A stretch of 10,302 nucleotides of DNA, from positions 1-10,302 of the forward strand of contig JBBQNZ010000147.1 of NCBI GenBank assembly GCA_038330415.1. The letters are read 5' to 3'. Each line of letters begins with the position of its first letter. Within the stretch, counting starts at the first letter, position 1. The stretch is from Fodinibacter sp038330415 (GTDB taxonomy: Bacteria > Actinomycetota > Actinomycetes > Actinomycetales > Dermatophilaceae). A model generated the notes under the pieces. It did no database searches and had not been told where the DNA came from. It saw only the letters and a list, made by a program, of their open reading frames with translations. Shown one piece after another: positions 1 through 6,562 of the stretch. Made by a program: the position numbers and the translations under genes.

Positions 1-669
1 GCCTTCGGCGTCACCGTCGAGCGGATGAGCAAGGGCGAGAACCCGGAGATCGGCGACGGCATCCGGTTCACGACCCCGTCCGACCACGTCTTCGAGGTCT
101 ACCACGAGGCCACCTGCGTCGGCACCGAGGTCGGCACCCACAACCCGGACGCATTCCCCCGCCACCTCGTCGGTGTCGGTGTGCCGGCGCTCGACCACTC
201 GCTGATCACCGCCGAGGACCCGGGCTTGATGGACCGCTTCCTCACCGCCGTGTTCGACTTCTACCCCACCGAGCGCGTGCAGACGTCGCTGGACTCAGAC
301 GCCGACATCATCGCGACCTGGATGACGAGCAACAACCAGATCCACCAGCTCGCCGTACTCGCCGGCCCCCAGGGCAAGCTGCACCACTTCGCCTTCCGCC
401 TCGGCGACTGGGTCGAGGTCGGCCGCGCCGCGGACCTGTTCTCGATGGATGACGTCCCGATCGACATCGGCCCAACCCGCCACGGCATCACCCGCGGCCA
501 GACGGTCTACTTCTTCGACCCGTCGGGCAACCGCAACGAGGTCTTCGCCGGCGGCTACCTGGCCTACCGGGACCGCCCGATGTCGGTGTGGACCCCCGAA
601 GCCCTGGGCAAGGGCGTGTTCTACCACGCCCGCGAGCTCAACGACGCCTTCACCTCGGTGCTCACCTGA
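1..669 (+). CDS. dmpB: Catechol 2,3-dioxygenase, C-terminal part (5' end outside the window)
   Basis: Extradiol ring-cleaving dioxygenase (type I, vicinal oxygen chelate fold) that opens catechol to 2-hydroxymuconic semialdehyde with Fe(II) and O2 in the cytoplasm. The reading frame is open from base 1 and gives 222 residues; XylE/DmpB proteins have about 307, so the missing part is N-terminal. The first ATG in view (25) is internal and not the real start. Counting from base 1, likely iron ligands are H66 (in ALDHSL), H129 (in KLHHF) and E180 (in GNRNEVF), and H161 and Y170 match conserved active-site residues. The stretch from HHFAFRL through YFFDPSGNRNE to the ending AFTSVLT closely resembles Pseudomonas XylE as I remember it, which favours monocyclic catechol over biphenyl-type substrates. 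It lies upstream of the phenol hydroxylase genes that make its substrate. Confidence 0.95.
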   Translation, partial: AFGVTVERMSKGENPEIGDGIRFTTPSDHVFEVYHEATCVGTEVGTHNPDAFPRHLVGVGVPALDHSLITAEDPGLMDRFLTAVFDFYPTERVQTSLDSDADIIATWMTSNNQIHQLAVLAGPQGKLHHFAFRLGDWVEVGRAADLFSMDDVPIDIGPTRHGITRGQTVYFFDPSGNRNEVFAGGYLAYRDRPMSVWTPEALGKGVFYHARELNDAFTSVLT

Positions 670-687
670 TCCCGAGCTGACCCGATC

Positions 688-737
688 GTCACCACCTGTC
701 ACCACCTGTCGTTACCTGTCACCACCCGTCCGTCACC
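688..737 (+). repeat. 10-bp tandem repeat, C-rich
   Basis: Consecutive 10-bp units begin at 688, 698, 708, 718 and 728. The first two are identical GTCACCACCT, the third is GTCGTTACCT, the fourth GTCACCACCC, and the fifth (GTCCGTCACC) is degenerate. The tract fills most of the 87-bp gap between the dioxygenase stop and the next gene. It is rich in C and poor in G on the coding strand. The transcript would be largely unstructured and C-rich, a composition that Rho favours. A role in termination or attenuation is inference only. Confidence 0.75.
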
Positions 738-756
738 GTCGACCAGGAGGTCGCTG

Positions 757-1242
757 ATGCTCGTGCGCACCGAGACCGTCCTGACGTATGCCGGGGCCCG
801 GATCGCGCTGGACGCGGCCCTCGCCCGTGGTGAGCTGATCGGTGGTGCGTTCAACGTCGCGGTCACCGACACCGCCGGTGGCCTGCTGGCCTTCGCGCGG
901 ATGGACGGGGCGTTCGCCGTGTCCGGAGCGATCGCCCAGGACAAGGCCTGGACGGTCGCCGGCTTCGGCGGCCTGCCGACCGACGTCTTCTACGACGCGA
1001 TCGCCGGTGACGATGCCGTGCGCGAGGGCATCGGCCAGCGCGGACGGGTCGCGGCGTTCGGCGGCGGCGAGCCCGTCGTCGTCGACGGCACCTTCGTCGG
1101 GGCGGTCGGCGCGTCCGGCGGCTCCGCCGACCAGGACAAGGACGTCGCCTCCGCGGGCGCCGCCGCGGTCACCGCCGCCCTGGAGGCCGAGCGGCTCACC
1201 GCCGCCGGCGCACACCGACAAGCACGAGAGGACGCACGATGA
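757..1242 (+). CDS. GlcG/HbpS-family (DUF336) protein, possible haem-binding
   Basis: A 161-residue small cytosolic-type protein of the GlcG/HbpS family; no signal peptide or membrane segment is visible. Family hallmarks in order are an N-terminal helix (LTYAGARIALDAALARGE), a strand ending AVTDTAGGLLAFARMDGA (about 35-52), IAQDKAWT (59-66), FGGGEP (101-106) and the glycine-rich GAVGASGGSADQDKDVASAG (115-134). HbpS of Streptomyces binds haem and iron and acts in redox sensing; most other members have no proven function, and genes of this family often lie in catabolic operons. AGGAGG at 745-750 with a 6-base spacer fixes the ATG at 757. Its stop overlaps the next start (ATGA at 1239-1242), so the two are probably translationally coupled. 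Its place between the dioxygenase and the hydroxylase suggests support of an iron enzyme or a substrate-related role; this is inference. Confidence 0.85.
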   Translation: MLVRTETVLTYAGARIALDAALARGELIGGAFNVAVTDTAGGLLAFARMDGAFAVSGAIAQDKAWTVAGFGGLPTDVFYDAIAGDDAVREGIGQRGRVAAFGGGEPVVVDGTFVGAVGASGGSADQDKDVASAGAAAVTAALEAERLTAAGAHRQAREDAR

Positions 1243-1679
1243 CCCCGTTCATGTTGCGCGTGGCCGAGCTCGTCGGCACGCCGGAGGAGGACCTGCCCGA
1301 CCTCGAGGAGATCGCCCCGATGCCGGACACCCGGATCAGCCGCCGCATCGCGACCGGTACCGGCGCCGACCGGCAGGTCGCGATCCGCTCGCTGGCCGAG
1401 CAGCTGGTCAGCGAGGCCAACGCGATCCTCGCGCAGTCCGACGACCGGCTCGGTCTGGTCGACGAGACGCTGCCCCACGAGCTCGCGTTCCGGGTGACGC
1501 ACCGCGACCGTGCGGCTCGGGTGTCGACGACGTTCGAGGACGGCACGGCCTACGGCCGGCTCGTCGGCGACGGCTTCGACTCCGAGCTCCCCCAGGAGCT
1601 CGACGGTCCAGACGCCCTGCCCGACCTGCTCGTGCGCCTGCTCGTCGAGTCCGGCGTCACCCACCACCACGTTCCCTGA
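1239..1679 (+). CDS. Uncharacterised 146-residue protein upstream of phenol hydroxylase
   Basis: I do not recognise a family. The start is well supported: GAGAGGA at 1226-1232, 6-base spacing, and a 4-base ATGA overlap with the gene before it. The protein is acidic in its first 30 residues (PEEDLPDLEEIAPMPDTR), then has a helical stretch (about 43-67, DRQVAIRSLAEQLVSEANAILAQSD). A likely beta-rich part follows (about 82-113, HELAFRVTHRDRAARVSTTFEDGTAYGRLVGDG), then a helix (DALPDLLVRLLVESGV) and a His-rich end (THHHVP). No Cys is present, no transmembrane segment and no known catalytic motif is visible. It occupies the position just before the hydroxylase beta subunit, where Pseudomonas clusters carry DmpK (P0, about 90 residues, needed for iron loading). 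It is longer and does not look like DmpK by eye, so a stand-in role is only a hypothesis. Confidence 0.8.
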   Translation: MTPFMLRVAELVGTPEEDLPDLEEIAPMPDTRISRRIATGTGADRQVAIRSLAEQLVSEANAILAQSDDRLGLVDETLPHELAFRVTHRDRAARVSTTFEDGTAYGRLVGDGFDSELPQELDGPDALPDLLVRLLVESGVTHHHVP

Positions 1680-1690
1680 CCCTGCTCCAT

Positions 1691-1754
1691 CCGCACCTCC
1701 CGCACCTTCCGCACCTTCCGGCATCATCCCGCACCACCCGCACCACCCGCACCC
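1691..1754 (+). repeat. 9-bp tandem repeat, C-rich, ahead of phenol hydroxylase
   Basis: Two groups of three 9-bp units are separated by 10 bases. CCGCACCTC/CCGCACCTT/CCGCACCTT runs from 1691 to 1717, and CCCGCACCA/CCCGCACCA/CCCGCACCC from 1728 to 1754. All share CCGCACC. The 125-bp gap between the unknown gene and the beta-subunit gene is strongly C-over-G on the coding strand. This could be a Rho-loading or leader region that separates the small genes from the hydroxylase genes, or simply slippage-prone sequence. I see no convincing -35/-10 pair here. Confidence 0.75.
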
Positions 1755-1804
1755 CCCCGCGCCCGGGCACCCGGAGCCCGGAGCACCGCCCTCAAGGAGG
1801 CACC

Positions 1805-2809
1805 GTGCAGTACGAACTGCGAACCCAGGTCATCGAGCCGCCGCGCAAGACCTTCACCCACCTCGTGGCCCGCTACGGCGACCGCCCCGCCTCCCGGTAC
1901 GAGGAGGGGAGCATCGACATCCAGCCCAAGGAGAACTTCCACTACAAGCCGCTGTGGGGCCCCGAGCACGACATCTACGACGAGGCGTACAGCGCGTTCC
2001 GGCTGACCGACCCCTACTCGTTCACCGACCCGCGCCAGTTCTACTACGCCCCCTACGTGACCTCGCGGGCCGCGATGGCCGACGCCGTGTCCTCCACGCT
2101 GGACTACCTCAACGCCCGTGACCTGCTGTCCCGCATGCCCGACACCTGGGCCGCGCTGCTCGGCGAGCTCGTCGTGCCGCTGCGGCACTACGAGTCGGGG
2201 GCCCAGATGGTCTCCTGCGACATCGCCCGGTTCGGGTTCGGCACCACGATCACCCAGTGCGCCGCCTACGCCGCGTTCGACCGGATCGGCAACGCGCAGG
2301 CGCTCAGCCGGGTCGGCATCGCCCTCGGTGGCGGTACCGCCGAGCTGCTCGGGGACGCAAAGAAGAGCTGGGTCGAGGACCCGGCGATGCAGGGCCTGCG
2401 CCGGTACATCGAGGAGCTCTTCCTCGAGAAGGACTGGGGCAAGGCGCTCATCCGGCTCGACGTCGCCGACCGCCTCATCTACTCGCTGTTCTACACCTAC
2501 CTCGACGACGCCGCGATCGACCAGGGCGCCGGCTCCTACAGCCTGGTCGCCCAGCACCTCTCCTCGTGGTTCAAGGACCAGCGCAAGTGGGTCGACGCCC
2601 TCTACAAGGCGTGGGTCGCCGACCCCGAGACCGGTGCCGCCAACAAGGCACTGCTGCACAGCACGACGACCGAGGCCCTCGATGCGGCGCTCGTCGCGAT
2701 GATCCCCGTCGCCGCCCGCGCCGACGAGCTCGTCGCCGCCGGCGCCACCGCGGCGCTCGACGAGTCCGCCACCTCCGTCCGCGACGCCGTCGCGGCGCTG
2801 ACCGCCTGA
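1805..2809 (+). CDS. dmpL: Phenol hydroxylase beta subunit (P1, DmpL-like)
   Basis: Structural beta subunit of the (alpha-beta-gamma)2 hydroxylase of a soluble bacterial multicomponent monooxygenase; it shares the helical fold of the alpha subunit but carries no iron ligands. The 334-residue length fits DmpL (about 331). Recognisable stretches are the N-terminal EPPRKTFTHLVARYGDRPASRYEEGS, the FHYKPLWGPEHDIYDEAYSAFRLTDPYSFTDPRQFYYAPYV segment typical of P1 subunits (quoted only in part of its length), and LRHYESGAQMVSCDIARFG in the middle. The frame is open far upstream (from about 842), but the start is GTG 1805: AAGGAGG at 1794-1800 lies 4 bases before it and similarity to the family starts there. 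It is first of five contiguous genes, followed after 17 bases by the coupling protein. Confidence 0.95.
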   Translation: MQYELRTQVIEPPRKTFTHLVARYGDRPASRYEEGSIDIQPKENFHYKPLWGPEHDIYDEAYSAFRLTDPYSFTDPRQFYYAPYVTSRAAMADAVSSTLDYLNARDLLSRMPDTWAALLGELVVPLRHYESGAQMVSCDIARFGFGTTITQCAAYAAFDRIGNAQALSRVGIALGGGTAELLGDAKKSWVEDPAMQGLRRYIEELFLEKDWGKALIRLDVADRLIYSLFYTYLDDAAIDQGAGSYSLVAQHLSSWFKDQRKWVDALYKAWVADPETGAANKALLHSTTTEALDAALVAMIPVAARADELVAAGATAALDESATSVRDAVAALTA

Positions 2810-2826
2810 CCGGGAAGGACCAGAGC

Positions 2827-3117
2827 ATGAGCACCACCGCCCCCACCCGCCCCGTCGGCGTGGACATCCAGGAGAGCGAGACCAACCGCTCCGTCGTCGA
2901 GGCCATCGAGCTGACGAACGAGGGCTGCACCGTCAAGCACATGCCGGGGCTCGTGCGGATCACCGCACCCGGCCGCCTCGTCATCACCCGTGAGTCGGTC
3001 GAGGAGCGCCTCGGCCGCGAGTGGGAGACACACGAGTTCCAGCTCGCCATCGTGAGCTACTTCGGGCACATCAAGGAATGGGATGACGACGAGATCGTCA
3101 TCGCCTGGGACCACTGA
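2827..3117 (+). CDS. dmpM: Phenol hydroxylase coupling/regulatory protein (P2, MmoB/DmpM family)
   Basis: Small cofactor-free effector protein (96 residues; DmpM about 90) that docks on the hydroxylase, tunes the diiron site and couples NADH use to substrate oxidation. Family features seen are VGVDIQESETNRSVVEAIE (10-28), KHMPGLVRITAPGRLVITRESVEERLGREW (about 37-66) and the end FQLAIVSYFGHIKEWDDDEIVIAWD (71-95). The first ten or so residues (MSTTAPTRPV) are probably a flexible tail. A purine-rich GGGAAGGA site lies at about 2812-2819 ahead of the ATG. It sits between beta and alpha genes as in dmpLMN, with short gaps on both sides, so it is clearly co-transcribed. No histidine or cysteine metal site is apparent, as expected. 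Confidence 0.94.
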   Translation: MSTTAPTRPVGVDIQESETNRSVVEAIELTNEGCTVKHMPGLVRITAPGRLVITRESVEERLGREWETHEFQLAIVSYFGHIKEWDDDEIVIAWDH

Positions 3118-3132
3118 GAAAGGCTGCGAGAC

Positions 3133-4674
3133 ATGACGATCGCCCCCAAGGCCCCGCGCAAGCTGACCATGAAGCAGCGCTATGAGGCGCTGACCCGAGA
3201 CCTCGACTGGGAGCCGAGCTACGTCGACAAGAGCGACGTGTTCCCCCACACCGAGTTCGAGGGCATCAAGATCCACGACTGGAGCAAGTGGGAGGACCCC
3301 TTCCGCCTGACGGTCGACGCCTACACGAAGTACCAGGCGGAGAAGGACAAGCGGCTCTACGCCGTGCTCGACGGGTTCGCCCAGAGCCAGGGCCACCTCA
3401 GCCTGACCGAGGCGTCCTACCTCAACGCGATGAAGCTGTTCCTCCAGGGCGTCACACCGCTGGAATACCAGGCGCACCGCAACTTCGCCTACCTCGCCCG
3501 CCACCTCAACGGCCCCGGCCCGCGGTTCGCGGCCCTGTGCCAGTCGATCGACGAGATGCGCCACACGCAGACCGAGATCCACACCCTCTCCAACTACAAC
3601 AAGTACTACGGCGGCTTCCACAACTACCTCGAACAGCACGACCGGGTCTGGTACCTCTCGGTGCCGAAGTCGTTCTTCGACGACGCCCTCACCGCAGGCC
3701 CGTTCGAGTTCCTCATCGCCATCGGGTTCTCGTTCGAGTACCTGCTGACCAACCTGCTGTTCGTGCCGTTCATGTCGGGCGCCTCGTTCAACGGCGACCT
3801 GCCGACGATGACCTTCGGCTTCTCGGCCCAGAGCGACGAGTCGCGGCACATGACCCTCGGCCTCGAGGCGATCAAGTTCCTCCTCGAGCAGGACGAGCAG
3901 AACGTGCCGATCGTGCAGGCCTGGATCGACAAGTGGTTCTGGCGCGGGTACCGCGTCACCGCGCTGGTCGCCCAGATGCTCGACTACATGCTGCCCCGCA
4001 AGGTGATGAGCTGGAAGGAGGCCTTCGAGCTCTACTTCGAGGAGCAGATGCTGGGCGGCCTGTTCCAGGACCTCGCCTTCTACGGCATCACGCCGCCGAG
4101 GCACGTCGACGACGCCATCGCCGAGAAGGAGATCCTCTCGCACCAGGTGTACTGGACCCTCTACCAGTTCTCGCACGCCGCGGCCTTCACCACGACGATG
4201 CCGGACGCCGACGCCCAGACCTGGCTGGCGGAGAACTACACCGACACCTTCGACCAGCTCTACCGCCCGCTGTGGGACAAGGAGCAGAAGAACCTGGATG
4301 CCGGTGGGCGGCACTTCGTGCGCGGCCTGCCCCAGCTGTGTCAGGTCTGCCAGATCCCGATGCTCTTCACCGAGCCCGGTGACCCGACGACCCTGTGCCA
4401 GCGCGACTCGGTCTACAAGGGCGAGAACTTCCAGACCTGCTCCAACGGGTGCCAGTGGATCTTCGAGCGCGAGCCCGAGAAGTACGTCCAGGCCTGGCTG
4501 CCCGTGCACCAGATCTACCAGGGCAACTGCGGCGGCGGGACCATCCCCGACGTCCTGGCCTGGTACGGCATCCAGGAGGGCGACAGCGGCGAGTACAAGG
4601 GCTCGGTCGACGACAACAACTGGAACAAGTGGCACAACCTCGCTGACCACTCCCACATCGGATCGGAGGGCTGA
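3133..4674 (+). CDS. dmpN: Phenol hydroxylase alpha subunit, catalytic diiron oxygenase (P3, DmpN-like)
   Basis: Catalytic subunit that hydroxylates phenol to catechol at a carboxylate-bridged diiron centre. Length is 513 residues (DmpN about 517). All six expected ligands are visible: E111 (in TPLEYQAHRN), E141 and H144 (DEMRH), E202 (SFEYLL), E236 and H239 (DESRH). The spacing 111-141-144 and 202-236-239 matches the methane monooxygenase pattern E114-E144-H147 and E209-E243-H246. A C-terminal YHS-like region carries CQVC (403-406), C422 and CSNGC (436-440). Four of these cysteines match the zinc site known in phenol hydroxylase alpha subunits. GAAAGG at 3118-3123 precedes the ATG. The stop is two bases from the next gene, indicating coupled translation. 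Phenol or methylphenol is the likely substrate because of the neighbours; benzene or toluene oxidation cannot be excluded from sequence alone. Confidence 0.97.
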   Translation: MTIAPKAPRKLTMKQRYEALTRDLDWEPSYVDKSDVFPHTEFEGIKIHDWSKWEDPFRLTVDAYTKYQAEKDKRLYAVLDGFAQSQGHLSLTEASYLNAMKLFLQGVTPLEYQAHRNFAYLARHLNGPGPRFAALCQSIDEMRHTQTEIHTLSNYNKYYGGFHNYLEQHDRVWYLSVPKSFFDDALTAGPFEFLIAIGFSFEYLLTNLLFVPFMSGASFNGDLPTMTFGFSAQSDESRHMTLGLEAIKFLLEQDEQNVPIVQAWIDKWFWRGYRVTALVAQMLDYMLPRKVMSWKEAFELYFEEQMLGGLFQDLAFYGITPPRHVDDAIAEKEILSHQVYWTLYQFSHAAAFTTTMPDADAQTWLAENYTDTFDQLYRPLWDKEQKNLDAGGRHFVRGLPQLCQVCQIPMLFTEPGDPTTLCQRDSVYKGENFQTCSNGCQWIFEREPEKYVQAWLPVHQIYQGNCGGGTIPDVLAWYGIQEGDSGEYKGSVDDNNWNKWHNLADHSHIGSEG

Positions 4675-4676
4675 TC

Positions 4677-5003
4677 ATGGCCGTCAAGAGCATTGGAACG
4701 TACGACTTCCCGTCCCGCTCCCGCCAGGAGCTGTACGGCGACGACCAGCTGGTCCACCTGTGGTTCCAGGAGAACCCGTGGTTCTGCGCCGCGGCGTGCT
4801 TCCGGGCACCGAAGGCGATGACCTGGGGCGACTTCTGGAACGCCCTCGTGGTGCCGTTCGCCGAGGAGGACCCCGACTTCGACCCCTCGGCCAACCGGGT
4901 GTGGACGCTGCACGGCCAGACCTTCGAGCCGCGCGACGACCAGACGCTCGAGCAGATCGGCGTCGAGCACAAGGACGTCATCGGGATGAAGGTCGTCGCC
5001 TGA
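4677..5003 (+). CDS. dmpO: Phenol hydroxylase gamma subunit (P4, DmpO-like)
   Basis: Small third subunit of the hydroxylase complex; 108 residues (DmpO about 119). Recognisable features are the N-terminal AVKSIGTYDFPSRSRQELYGDDQLVHLWF, the aromatic PWFCAAACFRAPKAMTWGDFWNALVVPF stretch (quoted as landmarks, about 34-61), and the ubiquitin-like C-terminal end LEQIGVEHKDVIGMKVV (91-107). The gene begins two bases after the alpha-subunit stop (TGA TC ATG), and its GGAGGG site (4665-4670) lies inside the previous coding sequence, so the two subunits are made together. A large hairpin starts about 30 bases after its stop, separating it from the reductase gene. Confidence 0.94.
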   Translation: MAVKSIGTYDFPSRSRQELYGDDQLVHLWFQENPWFCAAACFRAPKAMTWGDFWNALVVPFAEEDPDFDPSANRVWTLHGQTFEPRDDQTLEQIGVEHKDVIGMKVVA

Positions 5004-5033
5004 CGCGACGCCTCCCCACCCGCTCGCTCATCT

Positions 5034-5108
5034 CCGACGTCGTGCGACTTACCTACGGTTTGGCAGCCTCCGGGCCGTGACAACCGTGGGTAAGTCGCAC
5101 GAAGTCGG
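5034..5108. repeat. Long near-perfect inverted repeat between dmpO and dmpP
   Basis: Arms 5041-5060 and 5082-5101 are complementary over 20 positions with one exception (T5054 opposite G5088, a G-U wobble in RNA). The left arm contains GTGCGACTTACC and the right arm contains GGTAAGTCGCAC. After one or two unpaired bases a further 5 bp (CCGAC at 5034-5038 with GTCGG at 5104-5108) extends it. The loop of 21 bases (5061-5081) itself holds a short GGC/GCC dyad. No U-tract follows. It could be a terminator or attenuator, an mRNA-stability element setting reductase below hydroxylase level, or a dispersed palindromic repeat. It starts 30 bases after the dmpO stop and ends 58 bases before the dmpP start. 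Confidence 0.9.
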
Positions 5109-5166
5109 CGATGGCGGGAGCACCACCACTACCACCACGCAGCCCGGAAGCAGCCAGGAAGCAGCC

Positions 5167-6261
5167 ATGACCCAGACCCACACGATCACCGTCGAGCCGC
5201 TCGGCCGGGAGGTCGAGTGCCGTGAGGACCAGACCATCCTCGACGCGTGCCTGCGCAGCGGGGTCTGGCTCCCCCACTCCTGCACCCACGGCACCTGCGC
5301 GACCTGCAAGGCCGAGGTGCTCGACGGTGAGGTCGATCACGGCGCGGCCAGCACGTTCGCGTTGATGGACTACGAACGCGACGAGGGCAAGCTGCTGCCC
5401 TGCACGGCGTGCCCGCGCTCGGACGTCACCATCGAGGCCGACATCGACGTCGACGAGTCGATCGAGGTCTTCCCGGTGCAGGACTACACCGGCACCGTCC
5501 TCGAGATCACCGAGATCGCCCGCGACACCGTGCGGTTGGTCATCGGGCTCGACCGCGAGATCGGCTTCAACGCCGGGCAGTACCTCAAGTTCCAGGTGCC
5601 GGCGCGTGATGGGCTCCCGTCCGTCGACCGCACCTGGTCGATCGCCTCGCCGCCCACCGAGCCGCGTGAGCTCGAGTTCCACATCCGCAACGTCCCCGGC
5701 GGGCGCGGCACCGACGGCTGGGTCTTCGGGGGCCTGGACCTCGGCGACACCGTGTCGGTCGCCGGCCCCTACGGCCGCTTCGTGCTCAAGACCGACGACG
5801 ACCGGCACGCCATCCTCGTCGGTGGCGGCACCGGGCTGGCCCCGCTGAAGTCGATGATCCGCTATGCCCTCGAGGATGCCGCGTACGACGGCAAGCTCAC
5901 CCTCTACCAGGGCGCCCGCTCGCGTGAGTGGCTCTACGACGTCGAGTTCTTCCATTCTCTCGCAGCGCAGTTCCCGGACCAGTTCACCTACCGGCCCTGC
6001 CTCTCCGAGGAGACCGCGGAGGACTGTGGCGACGACGCGGCGGCCTACGGCTACGGCATGGTGACCGACGTCATCGCCGCCGACCACCCCACCCTGGGCG
6101 GGTGCACGGGCTACCTGTGCGGTCCGCCGCCGATGGTCGAGGCTGCCCTGAAGACCCTGATGGGCAAGCGCCTCTTCCCGCGCGACATCCACCGCGAGGA
6201 CTTCTTCAACGAGGGCGACAAGGCCACCGGCGGCGTCCGCTCCCCCCTCATCAAGCGCTGA
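5167..6261 (+). CDS. dmpP: Phenol hydroxylase reductase (P5, DmpP-like; 2Fe-2S/FAD/NADH)
   Basis: Electron-transfer component carrying electrons from NADH via FAD and a plant-type 2Fe-2S cluster to the diiron hydroxylase. Length 364 residues (DmpP about 353). Domains in order: ferredoxin (1-90) with cluster ligands C39, C44, C47 and C79 (CTHGTCATC then LLPCTAC); FAD-binding beta barrel with R155-T-W-S-I-A, where the usual RxYS tyrosine is a tryptophan; NADH-binding domain with GGGTGLAP (219-226) and CGPPPM (318-323). The frame stays open back to 5077, but AGGAA at 5156-5160 just before ATG 5167 and the loss of similarity upstream (a Thr-rich run) favour the later start. Automated pipelines may mislabel it as an NqrF-type subunit; the five-gene context settles it as P5. 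A repeat element begins 12 bases after its stop. Confidence 0.95.
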   Translation: MTQTHTITVEPLGREVECREDQTILDACLRSGVWLPHSCTHGTCATCKAEVLDGEVDHGAASTFALMDYERDEGKLLPCTACPRSDVTIEADIDVDESIEVFPVQDYTGTVLEITEIARDTVRLVIGLDREIGFNAGQYLKFQVPARDGLPSVDRTWSIASPPTEPRELEFHIRNVPGGRGTDGWVFGGLDLGDTVSVAGPYGRFVLKTDDDRHAILVGGGTGLAPLKSMIRYALEDAAYDGKLTLYQGARSREWLYDVEFFHSLAAQFPDQFTYRPCLSEETAEDCGDDAAAYGYGMVTDVIAADHPTLGGCTGYLCGPPPMVEAALKTLMGKRLFPRDIHREDFFNEGDKATGGVRSPLIKR

Positions 6262-6273
6262 CCCCGGGTCCTT

Positions 6274-6353
6274 CCCCGACTGTGTAGGGGAGCGCCCGAG
6301 CAACACGCCGCGGATGGCCCGGTTCGCTCGGTTTCTGACCTACAAAGTCGGGG
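6274..6353 (+). repeat. 80-bp palindromic element, copy A, just after the reductase stop
   Basis: The left end CCCCGACTGTGTAG (6274-6287) is the reverse complement of CTACAAAGTCGGGG (6340-6353) at 13 of 14 positions. An inner CCGAGC (about 6296-6301) pairs with GCTCGG (6326-6331). Read from the reductase side it begins 12 bases after the stop. Its first 39 bases match about 33 of 39 with copy B read on the opposite strand, including the shared internal CAACACGCCGCG. Its right end CTGACCTACAAAGTCGGGG (6335-6353) is also identical to the right end of copy B. The position suggests a transcription terminator without a U-tract; membership of a dispersed repeat family is also likely. Function is inferred, structure is seen. 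Confidence 0.85.
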
Positions 6354-6562
6354 TCGGATGCCGTGTCACGCCGACCGCGGGCCGCGCGCCCAAGCTCGTG
6401 GCCGGCATCCGACGTGGCGTCGCCTACCGCATGGTAGGTGAGGCGATCGCTCGACCTACCGGGCGGTGGCCCACGCCGGGTCCGGATGCCGCGTGGCCAG
6501 CACCTGGATGCCGGGCCCGCCCCGCGCTGCTGGGCGGGGACCCCGGCTGCCGGCCGTGCCCT

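Noticed and set aside
842..1804. Upstream in-frame extension of the beta-subunit gene
   Set aside because: The extension overlaps two well-supported genes in another frame and is Arg/Pro/Ser-rich low-complexity sequence. A strong AAGGAGG sits right before GTG 1805, where family similarity begins.
2602..4656. Very long minus-strand open frame (684 codons) opposite the hydroxylase genes
   Set aside because: It is antisense to dmpN/dmpM/dmpL, which have full family similarity. Its translation is Val/Leu/Glu/Gly/Arg-biased as expected from the complement of high-GC codons, and it has no recognisable domain.
5077..5166. Earlier start for the reductase (30 extra residues)
   Set aside because: The added part is a Thr-rich run encoded partly by the hairpin arm at 5082-5108. 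The AGGAA site before ATG 5167 and the known DmpP N terminus fit the shorter form.
5053..6306. 417-codon minus-strand frame opposite the reductase gene
   Set aside because: It is complementary to a reductase with intact 2Fe-2S, FAD and NADH motifs; its Val/Gly/Glu/Arg/Ala bias marks it as a shadow frame.
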